64,000 nucleotides of DNA from Echinarachnius parma (lineage: Eukaryota; Echinodermata; Echinoidea; Clypeasteroida; Echinarachniidae), in assembly GCA_037951105.1 (NCBI GenBank), contig JBAMJV010003267.1, forward strand, positions 80,926-144,925. Direction: 5' to 3'. The notes under the pieces were generated by a model. The model saw only the letters and a list, made by a program, of their open reading frames with translations. It was not told the origin of the DNA and did no database searches. How positions within the stretch are numbered: the first letter of the stretch is position 1; each line of letters begins with the position of its first letter. This document shows, one piece after another, positions 1-12,200 of this stretch. The translations under genes and the position numbers were made by a program.

Positions 1-3000
1 ACAACAACTTTGTTTATTGCACCAGTTGCGTTGGATATGAATAAAACATTAAAATATAACTGAATATAAAGTCAATTTGGTTCTATTACAAATGTGAAAT
101 TCTGAGTTTATTGAGGGGAATTTTACCATAATCCAGAACAGAGGATTTGGGGGTACTCTAATAGATCATCTTGGATTTGCATCTGAAACCTTAAAGGGAT
201 CTAGTAACTTAGTTGAAATTTGCAAACAAAAATGGCAAATGGTGTATGAAAGGTGTATTTCAGTGATCTGATATGTCCACTGAGTGATGTGTGACAATTT
301 TTGTGGTAAATGAATGTCATATGACTGAGTAATGAGCGCAAAACTGCAAAATGATATATATTAGCTGACTTTGTACACATTTTATAATTATCCAGTAGAT
401 TATTATAAATCTGAACACTTCAATCATACATATCTTTATACCAGAAGAGAAATTTGGTAAACCAAAGCTGTTTCATGCTTCTATTGGTAATATAGATACA
501 GCAAGGTTTGTGAGAAACGCTAGAGTTCCAAGTAAGTTTTGAGGATTTTTACAACTTTGCTAGATCCTTTTAAAACGACATTGAAGTTGCATTTCACTAA
601 TGTTGTATTTTATTGTTCTCCGTGGGGTTTTCCCCTCTGTGTGAGTTAATCTTATTATAGCAATAACAACCTGTCCATGAAAACAAGGAAGAATGTTTTC
701 AACAACATTCTTTTTTCTTGGTTATTACAGGACATCAACTTTGTATCTATTTTGGATATTAAAGCTGGTGCATGTTTACTATCTGTCAAAAGACTATCAT
801 ATTCCTTTATGGACTTTACTCTTATAATATTCCTGTACTTCATATACCCTCCTGTATATCATTACTCATGTGTAAAATTTGAGATTAGCTTAGAGCAAAA
901 TGATTTGAAATAAGTGAGATATGAACAAGAGCAGTATAATAATGATAAGGACTGTATAAACTATTAATGTAACCTTGACTTATTATGACTGGTTGAGACT
1001 GAATATGCTGGATTCATGCAATCATAATTTTTAAAATTTCTCAAAAAGTACACACAAACTTCTCTCAAAAAGGTTGAAGAAAAAGGTGGTCTTTATGAGC
1101 AGTTGGTCTTTTTATACAGGTTGATTTGCAGGCAAACGTATGGTTTCCACTTGCCAGGGAGACAAGATATTAAAAGTGTAGTCTTTGAACTTTTTTTGTA
1201 CAAAAAGATAGTGTACTGGAGATATTTGATAGTGTGGGTGTGTGTAAGGGAGGGGAAGGGGGAGGAGGTCATGTGGATGTATTTTGATGAAAAATGTAAG
1301 TCAAGAGTCTTTTTTAGTCATTCTCTATCATTAAGCTATTCAGGTACATGTGTATTCATTATTGTAAGCTTGAAAACGTAAACATACTTGAAACGTAAAC
1401 ACCATTTATGAAGGAAATACTCGCACCACTTTTAGCTTCCAGTTCTCATACCTAAAATAGCAATTTTTTGGCTTATGTCCAAGAACTGTTCAATCGGTAA
1501 TCTGGATTTTGTTCCTTTTTATTTATAAGCTAAAAACAGATCAAATGTATTGGAAAGATTTGTAGTTGAGGCAGATTATGTTGATCTGTCTAATTTTGTC
1601 TTATTTGTATCGTCAAATTGTCAAATTGACTGACATACTTTGCAGGATTATTCCAAGGACTTCAAGGAGTCCTTTGAAGACACCACGCTTCTGGTTGCGT
1701 TCACGACGTACATTTGAGGAAGATTGAGGAAGATTATGTTGATCTGTGTAATCATTTGTTTTCTTTTTATTGTCAAATTTATTGAACTATATATTTTCTG
1801 TGTATTTCTAATTACAGTATCCATATTGGAAGACTGGTTCTAAAAACCTTAATGGGTCTTTAACGTTATCTAGTCCTGGGATACTTACATCAAGCCTCCA
1901 CACTTACTTCTTTCTGTACTGGCCAATGCGAGTGATAAACTCATAAAGTAATAAATTGGTTGATTTTACTTGCCCCAATATAAAATGTACTTACCCCAAT
2001 TTACCCCAATTTACTTTTAGATGAGATTTACAGATATGAAATAACATTTTTCTCTCGTAGTTGATCAAATAACTAGTTATTGGTCTTCAAATATGTATAA
2101 GCTACACTTTATACTAATTGCTAAAGTTGCAAGTGGCATTTCAAAACAGAATCTCTTGATGTTTAATTTTTAAAAATCAATCTATCAGGAAAACATGCAA
2201 TCTATAAAGAATTGAATTATATTTTTTACACAAATACATTTTGTACAATTCTAGATTCCAGACAGTGTGTACCAGTCAATATTGAATCAATTATTGAACT
2301 ACAACGTGTACAATCAGTGATATTGCTTCATCGACGAAAGATCAATATTCAGGTTGAAATCTGTTTGCACAAGCATGAACAAAGTCCAGATAAATTCATG
2401 ATGTATGTGTGCCTTAACTACGTGTGTAGTGATCTATCTTTTTGTCTGTATCTACAGGCTTACATAATGAATTGTCTCTGTATTTCTCTACAGAAACATA
2501 TATCCGTTTCTAATGCAAATGCCTTCAGCTTTAAGTTGACATTGTAACCAATACACAAATTGGATATCATTTTTGTGAGGTAAATGATCTTTAAATTATG
2601 GTACGTGAACATCGCATTTTGAAAGTCTGGATGTCTGCCAACTACATTTTGCTGTATCAAAATGTTTGCCTTTGCAGTGCTCATTTCTGGCATTTGAAAG
2701 AATAGAAACAAAAATGATGGTCATATTTATATTTCTTATGGTTGATCAATTTAGTGTTATAGTTGTGTACTTGTTTACTACTGACTTACACTGAATGAGA
2801 AATGTGAAATATTAAGCTTTGAAATGAATGCAAAATATACACGCCATGAGAGCTATTGGATGTGGAAATGATTTTAGACAAGTATGATACAGTCAAACCT
2901 GTCTTAGTGGCCACCTGTCTATAGCAGCCAACCTGCCTACAGTGGCCAATTCTCTTGTTTATCTTGGGTGGTCACTTTACCCATGTATGCAATTAAAAAC

Positions 3001-3211
3001 TACATTTTTGGTTTGTATTCTTTCTTGAGCTCTCCCGACGACGGACAGTCAATCTGTTAAGTTTTTGGTTGATAGCCATGTACATTATTCAATCTAACAG
3101 GTTCATATAATTATAAATATTGTATATTTCATCCATGCACAGACTGAAGCTGGGACTTTGGATTTAAAGGACAATATTCTCGTGTGATGTTACTAATGGG
3201 ACCAATGAGCC
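1..3211. other. ERR 5' flank / 5' UTR and repeats
   Basis: No protein-coding segment is recognisable here. The stretch holds a full TTAA-flanked MITE (191-573), a decayed copy of the 'AAGCCTCCACACTTACT' repeat (about 1893-2065) and a piece of the 'CAGTCAAACCTGTC' MITE (about 2890-2990). A pyrimidine-containing acceptor ending in GCACAG lies near 3142, just ahead of the exon that carries the ERR start codon. The true transcription start and a non-coding first exon may therefore lie anywhere upstream. I could not place a promoter. Confidence 0.5.
191..573 (+). mobile_element. TTAA MITE family 1 (AGGGATCTAGTAAC ends)
   Basis: Starts TTAAAGGGATCTAGTAAC and ends with GCTAGATCCTTTTAA, so the ends are inverted and flanked by TTAA. 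Internal words 'gatctgatatgtccactgag' and 'cttctattggtaatat' recur in all family members. TTAA target duplication and short inverted ends are typical of piggyBac-type MITEs. No ORF. Confidence 0.75.
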
Positions 3212-6200
3212 ATGGCTTCTGCAGATGAAGATGACTCTTCAGCACCCTCATCCCCAAACTATGCCCAGCTTTCTGGCTTTCATGTGAGACTTGTTAGCTA
3301 TTAAAGGGATCTAGTAACTTTGTTGGCATGTGCAAAAAGTGATGAATGGTTGATACAAATGTGTATTGTTCAGATATGATATGTCCGTTGAGTATTGTGT
3401 GGAAATTTCACTTTAAATGGACGTTATATGGCCGAGCAATGTGCGAAAATGTAAAGTGATATTAGCTCACTAATTGCATTGACTATGTACACAGTGGATA
3501 GTTAAAATCTGAACCCTTCATCGAAAATATCTAACGAAAGTGAGATTTGAAAAACCCAAAGCTGTTCCAAGCTTCTATTAAGTGAAACAAATACAACAAG
3601 GTAGGAGAAAACCACTAGATTTCTCATTAAGTTGTGTGAATTTGGAAAATAGTACTCAATCCCTTTAAAGTGATAGATCTATTAACTTTGTCAAATTCAT
3701 CCAAGAATCGATTGGAGCTTTCACATTTCCCTTCGGACGTTTTTTCAATTGTCCAAATCAATTGACAGTAGGTGATGAGAGAGATCTGAAGAAAAAAAAA
3801 AGTTTTCACTAGGTAAACGCAATGTTCTTTTTCTATGAATCACTTTATATTCCAAGTTATTTTCCTGGTAAGAGTACAAATATTCTGTTCAACTCATTCA
3901 CTTTCGACTATATAGTCCAATAGTCCGCAGTTGCCAGCGAAGATGTAGTTGCAGAATGTTATAGACCTTCAGAATGTTATTCACTGTTTTTCTACTACAG
4001 TTTATTTCTCAAAGTAAATTTCCAAGCTAGAGTAGTTTTTTAGCTGCATATGGCACAAAGACATTTGATTTTGGTGCTGTCGTATACACAACACTTGCCC
4101 CTACAAACAGTTTGAAAATACACCGGATGGTGGACTGTACTCTCTAAGAAGGAGATTTTCCAACAGCGAGATCCTTAGTTTGAACCCTGTGTATGCCTAC
4201 TGAGTTTGTTCTTCAGCAAGACAATCCACTATTGTTGCACTCTACCCAGGTGTAAAAATGTCCGGTAGGAGGTGAAAGCCTTTATGAGAATGATCTTCTC
4301 AAATGCCCACGGATGAGTTGCTTGGAAGGAATGGTCCCAGGGAGTCCGGATGGTGCACACAATGTGTGCTGGCTAGTAATAGTTTAAAGACGATATTGTA
4401 TCGTAGGTGCTATATTAATCAAATCAATTATTATTATTATTATTCTCTTTTTTTCATAATTCATGCAGTCTGACAGCCTTCAGACAGAGGTGAAGCTAGA
4501 GTATGATGGCAGTCCTGGCTGCAGCAGCGACAGCATCTGTTCCCCGGAGTCCAACGCCGACACCTCCCTCATCAACGGTCTCCAGGCAGGGCTCAATGAC
4601 AATGAAGAGGGCAGGGAAGGGGCGGTAGACTTAGCCAACGCAGCAAACCCGCGGCTGTGTGCGGTGTGCTCTGATCTGGCATCGGGGTACCACTATGGCA
4701 TTGCCTCGTGCGAAGCATGCAAGGCCTTCTTCAAGAGAACAGTGCAGGGTAAGTCTATCTTTAGGCTTTGTCATTCTTTTGACACCTGAATATTGTTTGA
4801 TAAAGAGAGAGTGAGGTGGACCTAGCTAACCCAAAGCTGTGTGATCTAGCATTGGGATACCAGTGAGCCATGCAAGGCCTTCTTCAAGAGAACAGTACAG
4901 GCTAAGTCCAACTTTTGATTTGTGTTTTGACACAATAAGAACACCAATGTTTTAAAAGACAATTAACAGATTGGGTAGACCAATTCAAACCAACTCTGAT
5001 CTGGCATCGGGATACCACTGCATGCAAGGCCTTATCCACGAGAACAGTCCATCTTTAGGTTTCATGTTTCATCATTCTTATGACACCTGAATATTGTTTG
5101 ATAATGAGAGGGTGAGGTGGCTGTAGCCACTGCAAAGCTGTGTGCTCTGATCTGGCTTCGGGATACCACTATGGCATTGCCTTGGGTGAAGCATGCAAGG
5201 CCTTCTTCAAGAGAACAGTGCAGGGTAAGCAGTGAAGGGAACATGCATCGTAGTGAATGTGCGTTCATGAGGAATTGATAGGTAACATGTATCAAATTAT
5301 AAAACCCATACCAGTATTGAATACTCATGGCTAAGCCCCACTCTGCGATGCCGTGTGTGCGCATACAGGATCCTGTATACAGTTATCGCTTGCACTCACG
5401 AGTCCCTGCGAGGAGCTTATTTTCGCATAAATAAATGTTGCTCACAGTGCGTACAAACATATGCATGATTGATTCATCAAACCATTTTCTTGTGATTGGG
5501 TTTTAAAGCACAATATTGATTTAGATGACACAGAGAGATTCTCTGGGATAGTCTGTGAGATGGAAATCATGGACTTGTGGCCTTTTTTTATTTGCAGGGT
5601 ATATTTTTCCTATAAATACTACATCTTGTAGATTCTAAAAATAGTGTAGTTTTTAGCTTTCTAGAAATCAACAGGTGCCTAATCTGAGTTGTAGTGGCCG
5701 ATTAAGGTCAAAAGAAAATAGAAAATGTTATCAAGTTATCAACAGATCTTATCTCGGGTCAAGAAAAATATGTTGCATGCAAGAAAAACATTATTTACCA
5801 AAGAGCTTTAATGTTGTTAGTGCAAACATGGACAGAAGATATGTACTATGTTGGTCACATGACTTAGTTTTCTCTCAGCTTCAATGTGTTTAAAGTAATA
5901 TTAGTAACAGAGTGTGGCGTACTGTCGCACATCACCATTGGTAATGGTCAGGCACGCCAACAAAAGTGTGAGATACATTATTGGTTGCCAAGTAGACTAT
6001 TTGCCAGCTTACTTGTCAGTAAAGGCTCCAATCAAAGAACAAGTTATGAAAAAAGCATCTGATGTCATAAATGGGGACCCGGATGGATGGGAACATAGTT
6101 CCTTAGCAAGTGTGCGCCTTACAGGTGCCTGGCTGGAATACTATCTATGGAGTGGAAAATGTGCACTTTGTATGTAGGAATGATTGCAGTGTGTATCCCT

Positions 6201-9200
6201 TGACTGGATAATACTGACAGAGCTTAGAAGCTTAATGCAATTTGTGCTCTATAAATATCTATTATCATTATTATTATTATATAACTTCTATGTTATAATC
6301 ATACTTGTCAAGGAGTTGTACCCCCCTCCCTTTTTCCATTAAAATGCATAAATATTATGATAATTACAAATACAGACTTGTCTATGTTGTTTACTTGTAG
6401 TATACATGTACACGTACCTCGTTTTTTTTTTATGTAGGAAACTTAAACTACCAGTGTCATTCCAAGAACAAGTGTGAGGTGAATAAGAAGAGACGCAAGG
6501 CTTGCCCGGCATGCCGCTTCCAGAAGTGCATTGACATGGGCATGATGATAGACGGTGAGTAATAGTTAGTGATTTAATACTACAGTTGATGACTTAAACA
6601 TTTATGTAGATCAGTATGGAAATTATTTTGTTTAATTCCTTTTGTTTAGCTTAGCTACTTGTCAGCAGTAACCTTCTTTACTAATTCAATATCTAGTGAA
6701 AAAAGGATGGATGTATTGTGGCTTGTACGTGTGTACTTCCATTATTAGGACAGAAAGACACACACACAAAAATCCTACTGTATGGATATGAAGTGTCATC
6801 TATGTATCAAAATATATATGTATTTTTTAAATTTGATGTTTAGAGGCCACTGTAATTTCTTAGTATTGCATTTAATAGATGCATACACTGTCTTTTGATT
6901 AATATTCATCACATAAATCTATTACTGAAAGGAACACATGGATAGACATTGTTGTATTTGTTATCAATGAACCGTATCATGCTTTACCTATCTAAAGTGA
7001 TGTCCTTAAATAAAGATGGCTTGATAATATACAGTTATCATGGAATTATCAGTAATTGCATCCATGTTATAGATGTGGCTTACATATAATTATTCTAATT
7101 ATCAGTGATTGGTGCAGTGTTGGAGATAACAATGGCAGGAAGTCAAAGTTCATTTCCCCATTTCAGGCGGGGCATCCTTGGACTGGTTGCTTGGTGTCCA
7201 ATATGGAGAAAAAATAAACATTGTTAACCCTTTGGGCAAAAAAAATGTCATCAATGAAATATAATACACAGGGTCTTGAGGCAAATCAGCACCCAAAATA
7301 CCATCAGCGCTACACTAAATTCATAAAAGAGCCCTGTATAAATTGCAGAGCAAATTTCAGGATGATATGTTACGCCAAGCAAGCTTGAAAAGAAGCCACG
7401 GCAAACAATTGTCCCTGTTTATAACAATTAAGTGAATTCAACCTGGGCTTAAAGTGTGTCATTTTGTGTAATTTATGAACTAAATTTGACCCGCATACTA
7501 GATTTTGTATTACCAGCCATTAATAATTACCAACGGACTATAATAACTTTCTATTGAGGATTTGGGTGTTATTAACCAATTCCTTATCATTGTGGATAAT
7601 AACTTTATTACCGGTTCATTGCCTGGTACCAAGAGGGTTCAATGAATGAGGGAAAGTTATCTCAGACTTGCATGTAATATGAAAGCTGTTATCTGAACAA
7701 ATCTCTCGAAGCTTTCATTTTTTGTAGAACCTATTTTATGACAGCTCTATTAAAAGTGCAATCAGGGTGGACTCGCCAGGATATAGAGAACACGGAGGTT
7801 AGGTGTGGTGCTTTTAATTAGGTCAATATGTTTGGCAAGCCTCCACACTTACTTTTTTTGTACTGGCCCATTCAGGCAAGTAAAATCATACATTTTGAAA
7901 TGTTACTTTCCCTAATATAAAGTTGGCTTGCCCTCTTCTAGATGAGATTAACACATATTAGATTACATTGTTCTCTTGTAGTTAAACAATTATTTACAAT
8001 TGCCAGTGACGAGCCATGGTCTTTGGTATCATGCTACCCTTTGCACATACCCACTAATGAAAGGCAGATAATGTATGTAACTGATAAAACATACATGTAT
8101 ATTGCATAAATCACTCTGTGAGCCTGGAATGATCTGTACTTTTCTGAAGTCTATGGGAATCCATGTGCAGATTTTACATTCCATGATACATACTCATACT
8201 GAATGTTTGCATCCTCAATTTGAAATGTAAGCAAGTTCTAGTTTATCTGGGTCACCTTCACAGCATAACATTAGCCTTCTCTTTACCGTTGTCACATTTA
8301 TGTGTATAATCAATGCTATAAATTTACTTTTTTGCCTTGTGGCTCAGTCTGGCAAGTTAAAACAAGATTTGTCAAATTCTAGTGGCCCGAAACCCGAAAT
8401 CTGGTGGCCCCAAACAAAGAAAAACATTACAAATTCTGTCATATTTGGTTGCCTTTTCGGGCCAGTGGAATTTATCATCAATTTTTTTTGGTGACCCATA
8501 GCTCATTTTGAGTGGCAGCGGGCCTGAGATCATTTCAAGCATTGGTTTAACACTTTGAATGCTAAATTGATTGTATGAATCCAGTTGAGCCAGTGTTTTT
8601 ATACTAGTTTACATATCCCTCTGAAACATCCAATACTATAATATTGTGTGATAATTGTTTTTGTGCTTTGTCATGGTATTTCATTAATGTGGCTTCATAT
8701 CCTGTGTACTTTGTAAATCAGCGGATACCTTACAAAAGACTCTTGTTTTCATATTTGTTAAGCCATTGTGAAGTTAGAGCAGAAGATGGCATTAAGGTTA
8801 TCTTTGTGATTGAATTATTTTGATAAATAGAGCACCAAAGTGATGACATTCTTTTTTAAACAAAATGGTTCTTATACTTCTTAGCAACATGTCTTGATTG
8901 CCTTCTTAGAAACCACTAGATCACATATCAATAAACTTGCATAAAATTCTTTGGAACAAATTTGTCATTGCAATGAATAGCTGTGATATCTTTGGTACTC
9001 TTTAATCCATCCTTAACCCTAATAAGGCCGGGGGGGCCATAATGGCCCCCCACCTCCGCAATTTTTTTTATTGCTCCAAAAAAAATGACGCGCCGCTGCT
9101 TGGTGACTTTTTTATTTTGGGTCTTGCGCATATTTTAAAGCAAACATTTTGAAAATCGGACCTACCGTTACAAAGTCACGTGACCTTTTGTCTATGCATG

Positions 9201-12200
9201 TCAGCCCGAAAATCGCTCAATTTCGTGATTTGTGTACAAAACATATGGAAATATCAGTTTTCGTAAAAAGAGGTATATCATTGTTTACATTTTATATGTT
9301 TGATTTGGGGTTAAAAATAGTTGAATTATAGTTAGAAATAAAATAAACAACAAAAAACAATAAAATACATAAGTAAAACAAACAAAGAAATACATAAGAA
9401 ATTATAAAAACAATAAAAAACATACATTTTTCAAAAAATTAAAATTACCATTGTATTCTATACACTTCACTTATCATGCATGCAAATTTTCACGGCGATC
9501 GGCCGAGATCTTAAGTGGGGGCCATAATGCCCCCTCCCCCCCCCCCCCCCCCCCGGCCGTAGAAAGACCTCAAATAGCCCGGCCTTTTTAGGGTTAAAGG
9601 GATAGTACAGTTTTGGTAAGGCTAAACTTTAGTAATCAAAACCTGCACAATAGCATTACAAACTAATAGTCATAACTCCACCATGCTCGAAGGTCATACA
9701 AAATTACAAATGACTAAGTAAAAAGCCTGTTTTATCAAGCCTCTATACCAAAACTGAACTACCCCTTTAATTGTTATGTTGCTTTTCATGGAATCCTGTG
9801 ACTATACAGTGTTTTCTTTTCTTTGTCCTTTTTAAAGGGATAGATGAGTTTTGGTAGAGAGGGCGCTAGACTACTTTTTTTGTTTTGAGAGGTAATGAAA
9901 AACTGAGTGTAAAATTTGAAAGAGCATAATATTTAAATAATAAAATCATCTTTGTTTGATCAAAATCGGTTCAGAGACGGCTGAAATATCCATAAATATA
10001 ACAATTTGTAATAAACCTGGGGCCCCAGGTTTATTAGAGAATTTTGAACCAGCCGTTAAAAATTCAAAAAAATGCTTCCTCTTTTCAAAAAGTTACAAAA
10101 TAGGTATTTAAATAGTTGTTGGTTATTTCTCTATCTATCACTATTTCAACAAAGCATCACATGCACAATATTTTATTCAAAATGGTTGAAACCGATTAGT
10201 GTTTAGAGAGCGCCCTCTTACGTTTTAACGGCTCTTTTTGAATGATAACATAATCTTTACTACGTCATTTGTAATTTTGTGTTCCTTTCTAGTTATAACT
10301 ATTAGTTTGTAATGTAATGATGCAGGATTTGGTTACTCAAATTCAGTTTCACCAAAACTGTACTCTCCTTACCAGAACTCAACTATCCCTTTAAAACAAT
10401 CTAAATGTTGTCTCTTGTCCTATGCATAATTCAAATAAAATGTTATCTCATAAACTGCTATCTAATGTTCCACTCTGCATAAATGATCAACCGCAGAGAC
10501 TACCAGGGTAAACAATACTGTTATCATTATGATTGTTCTTATTATCTCAGTATTGCTCTAACCAAAACAAAGCCGTTATCATTATGATTGTCCTTATAAC
10601 CACCGTATTGCTCTTACTAAAACAAAACCATTATCATTACATATGATTGTTCTTAGTACCACAGTATTGCTCCAACTAAAACAAAACCATTATCATTAAA
10701 TGATTAGTCTTATATTAGCACAGTATAGCTCTAACTGATTATTATTGTATATGTTGCCATGGTCATGGTTTGCAGGTGTGAGACCAGACAGGGTTCGAGG
10801 AGGGAGGCAGAAGTACAGGCGGAGGCCAGAGGAGACAGATTTTGCCCCGTCATCATCGGCAAGGAGGGCAAAGTACAGGAGAGGTCAGTGAAAGATGAAA
10901 TGAGTTTTCATTCGTTGAAATCACGTATTTGTTCAATAGAAAAAAGTAAATCAGACATGTCGTCTATAGAAAATTCTGTCCTGCTTCACATTTGGAAATT
11001 CTTCTTTTTTTCAATTTCCCACTACCAAGAAATTGTTTATTTTCTGTATAAATAATATCTGAGAGAATGTGACTGAATTCAAAAGTTTGGGAAAGCCAGA
11101 TGATAATGTAAAAATTAAAACATGACAGTTAAACAGCCACCTGTTCAGAAAGGCCACTTCCCTCAAAAGGCTAACACTATAAATGCTAATCACAAGACTA
11201 ATCACAAGACTGAACCTGTATAGAAGGGTCACTTGTGTAACACAGCCATTTTCTCAAGAGCAATAGTAGCACCTGGAATAATTTCATAATTCGTCATACC
11301 TTGCTGTGTATCGGTCTTCAGATTATAAGTTTGAAGTATTTTGGACTTTGTTTCGAGATAAGCTTTGAGGGGGAGGTAAATAATGGTGTGAACTTATCAA
11401 CAGTGTCAAAATCTTCCCTTTGAGAAGTGATAGTGTGTCAAGTACAGTGATACGATTATCTTGGGCATTGAGTTTGCAGAAAGAAAAAGAAACTTGAAAT
11501 CTGACAAGACTTTGATTTGTTGTTATGATTTCAAAATTCTTCTAACCCATAGTTAATCTTTGACAGTAGTTCGTCATTTAAAGATAGCTGATTCGTTTTG
11601 CCTTTTGATTTCTTTGTAGCACAAAGTCAATACTCTGGATGAGAAGTGTGAAATATAAAGAAGTCAGAGATTTATTTGACCTAACCTACATGTAATAATA
11701 TTATATCCATCAGGTTTACCTATAATTGACCTCATATTTGTGTTATGTAACTCAAGATTTAATTAAGCAATTACTGTAAACGTGGTAATGTTTGCGGTGC
11801 ATTAATTTTCGCTGAAGTCAGCGTCCGCGAATATGAAAACCCCCAAACATAAATTCGCGATTTGCAATGTGTGTGAACACTTGCTCAGCCGCAAAATTAA
11901 AAATCCGCGAATGTGTTCTGTGTCGCTCAGCACGAAATATTAATTGCGCGAAAACAACAACGTTTACAGTAGTATATTAAAAGAAAGTATGTTTATTTCC
12001 TGTTTCCATGACATAGAATCTTTTTTAAATTGTGGTTTTGTTCATTTTGCTACCAGCTTAAAATACATTTACATGAACCTTTGTTAAATTGTGTTTATCT
12101 TATATTAGCTAATTGAGATTTATTCATACTTCATGTTGTCCATTCTCTCCACAGCGGCTGAACTGACCAAGCATCTGCTAAAGATAGAGCCCCCGGTCAG

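Noticed and set aside
2212-2711. Frames of 83-111 codons upstream of ERR
   Set aside because: AT-rich, no recognisable domain, codon use random, no splice links to ERR.
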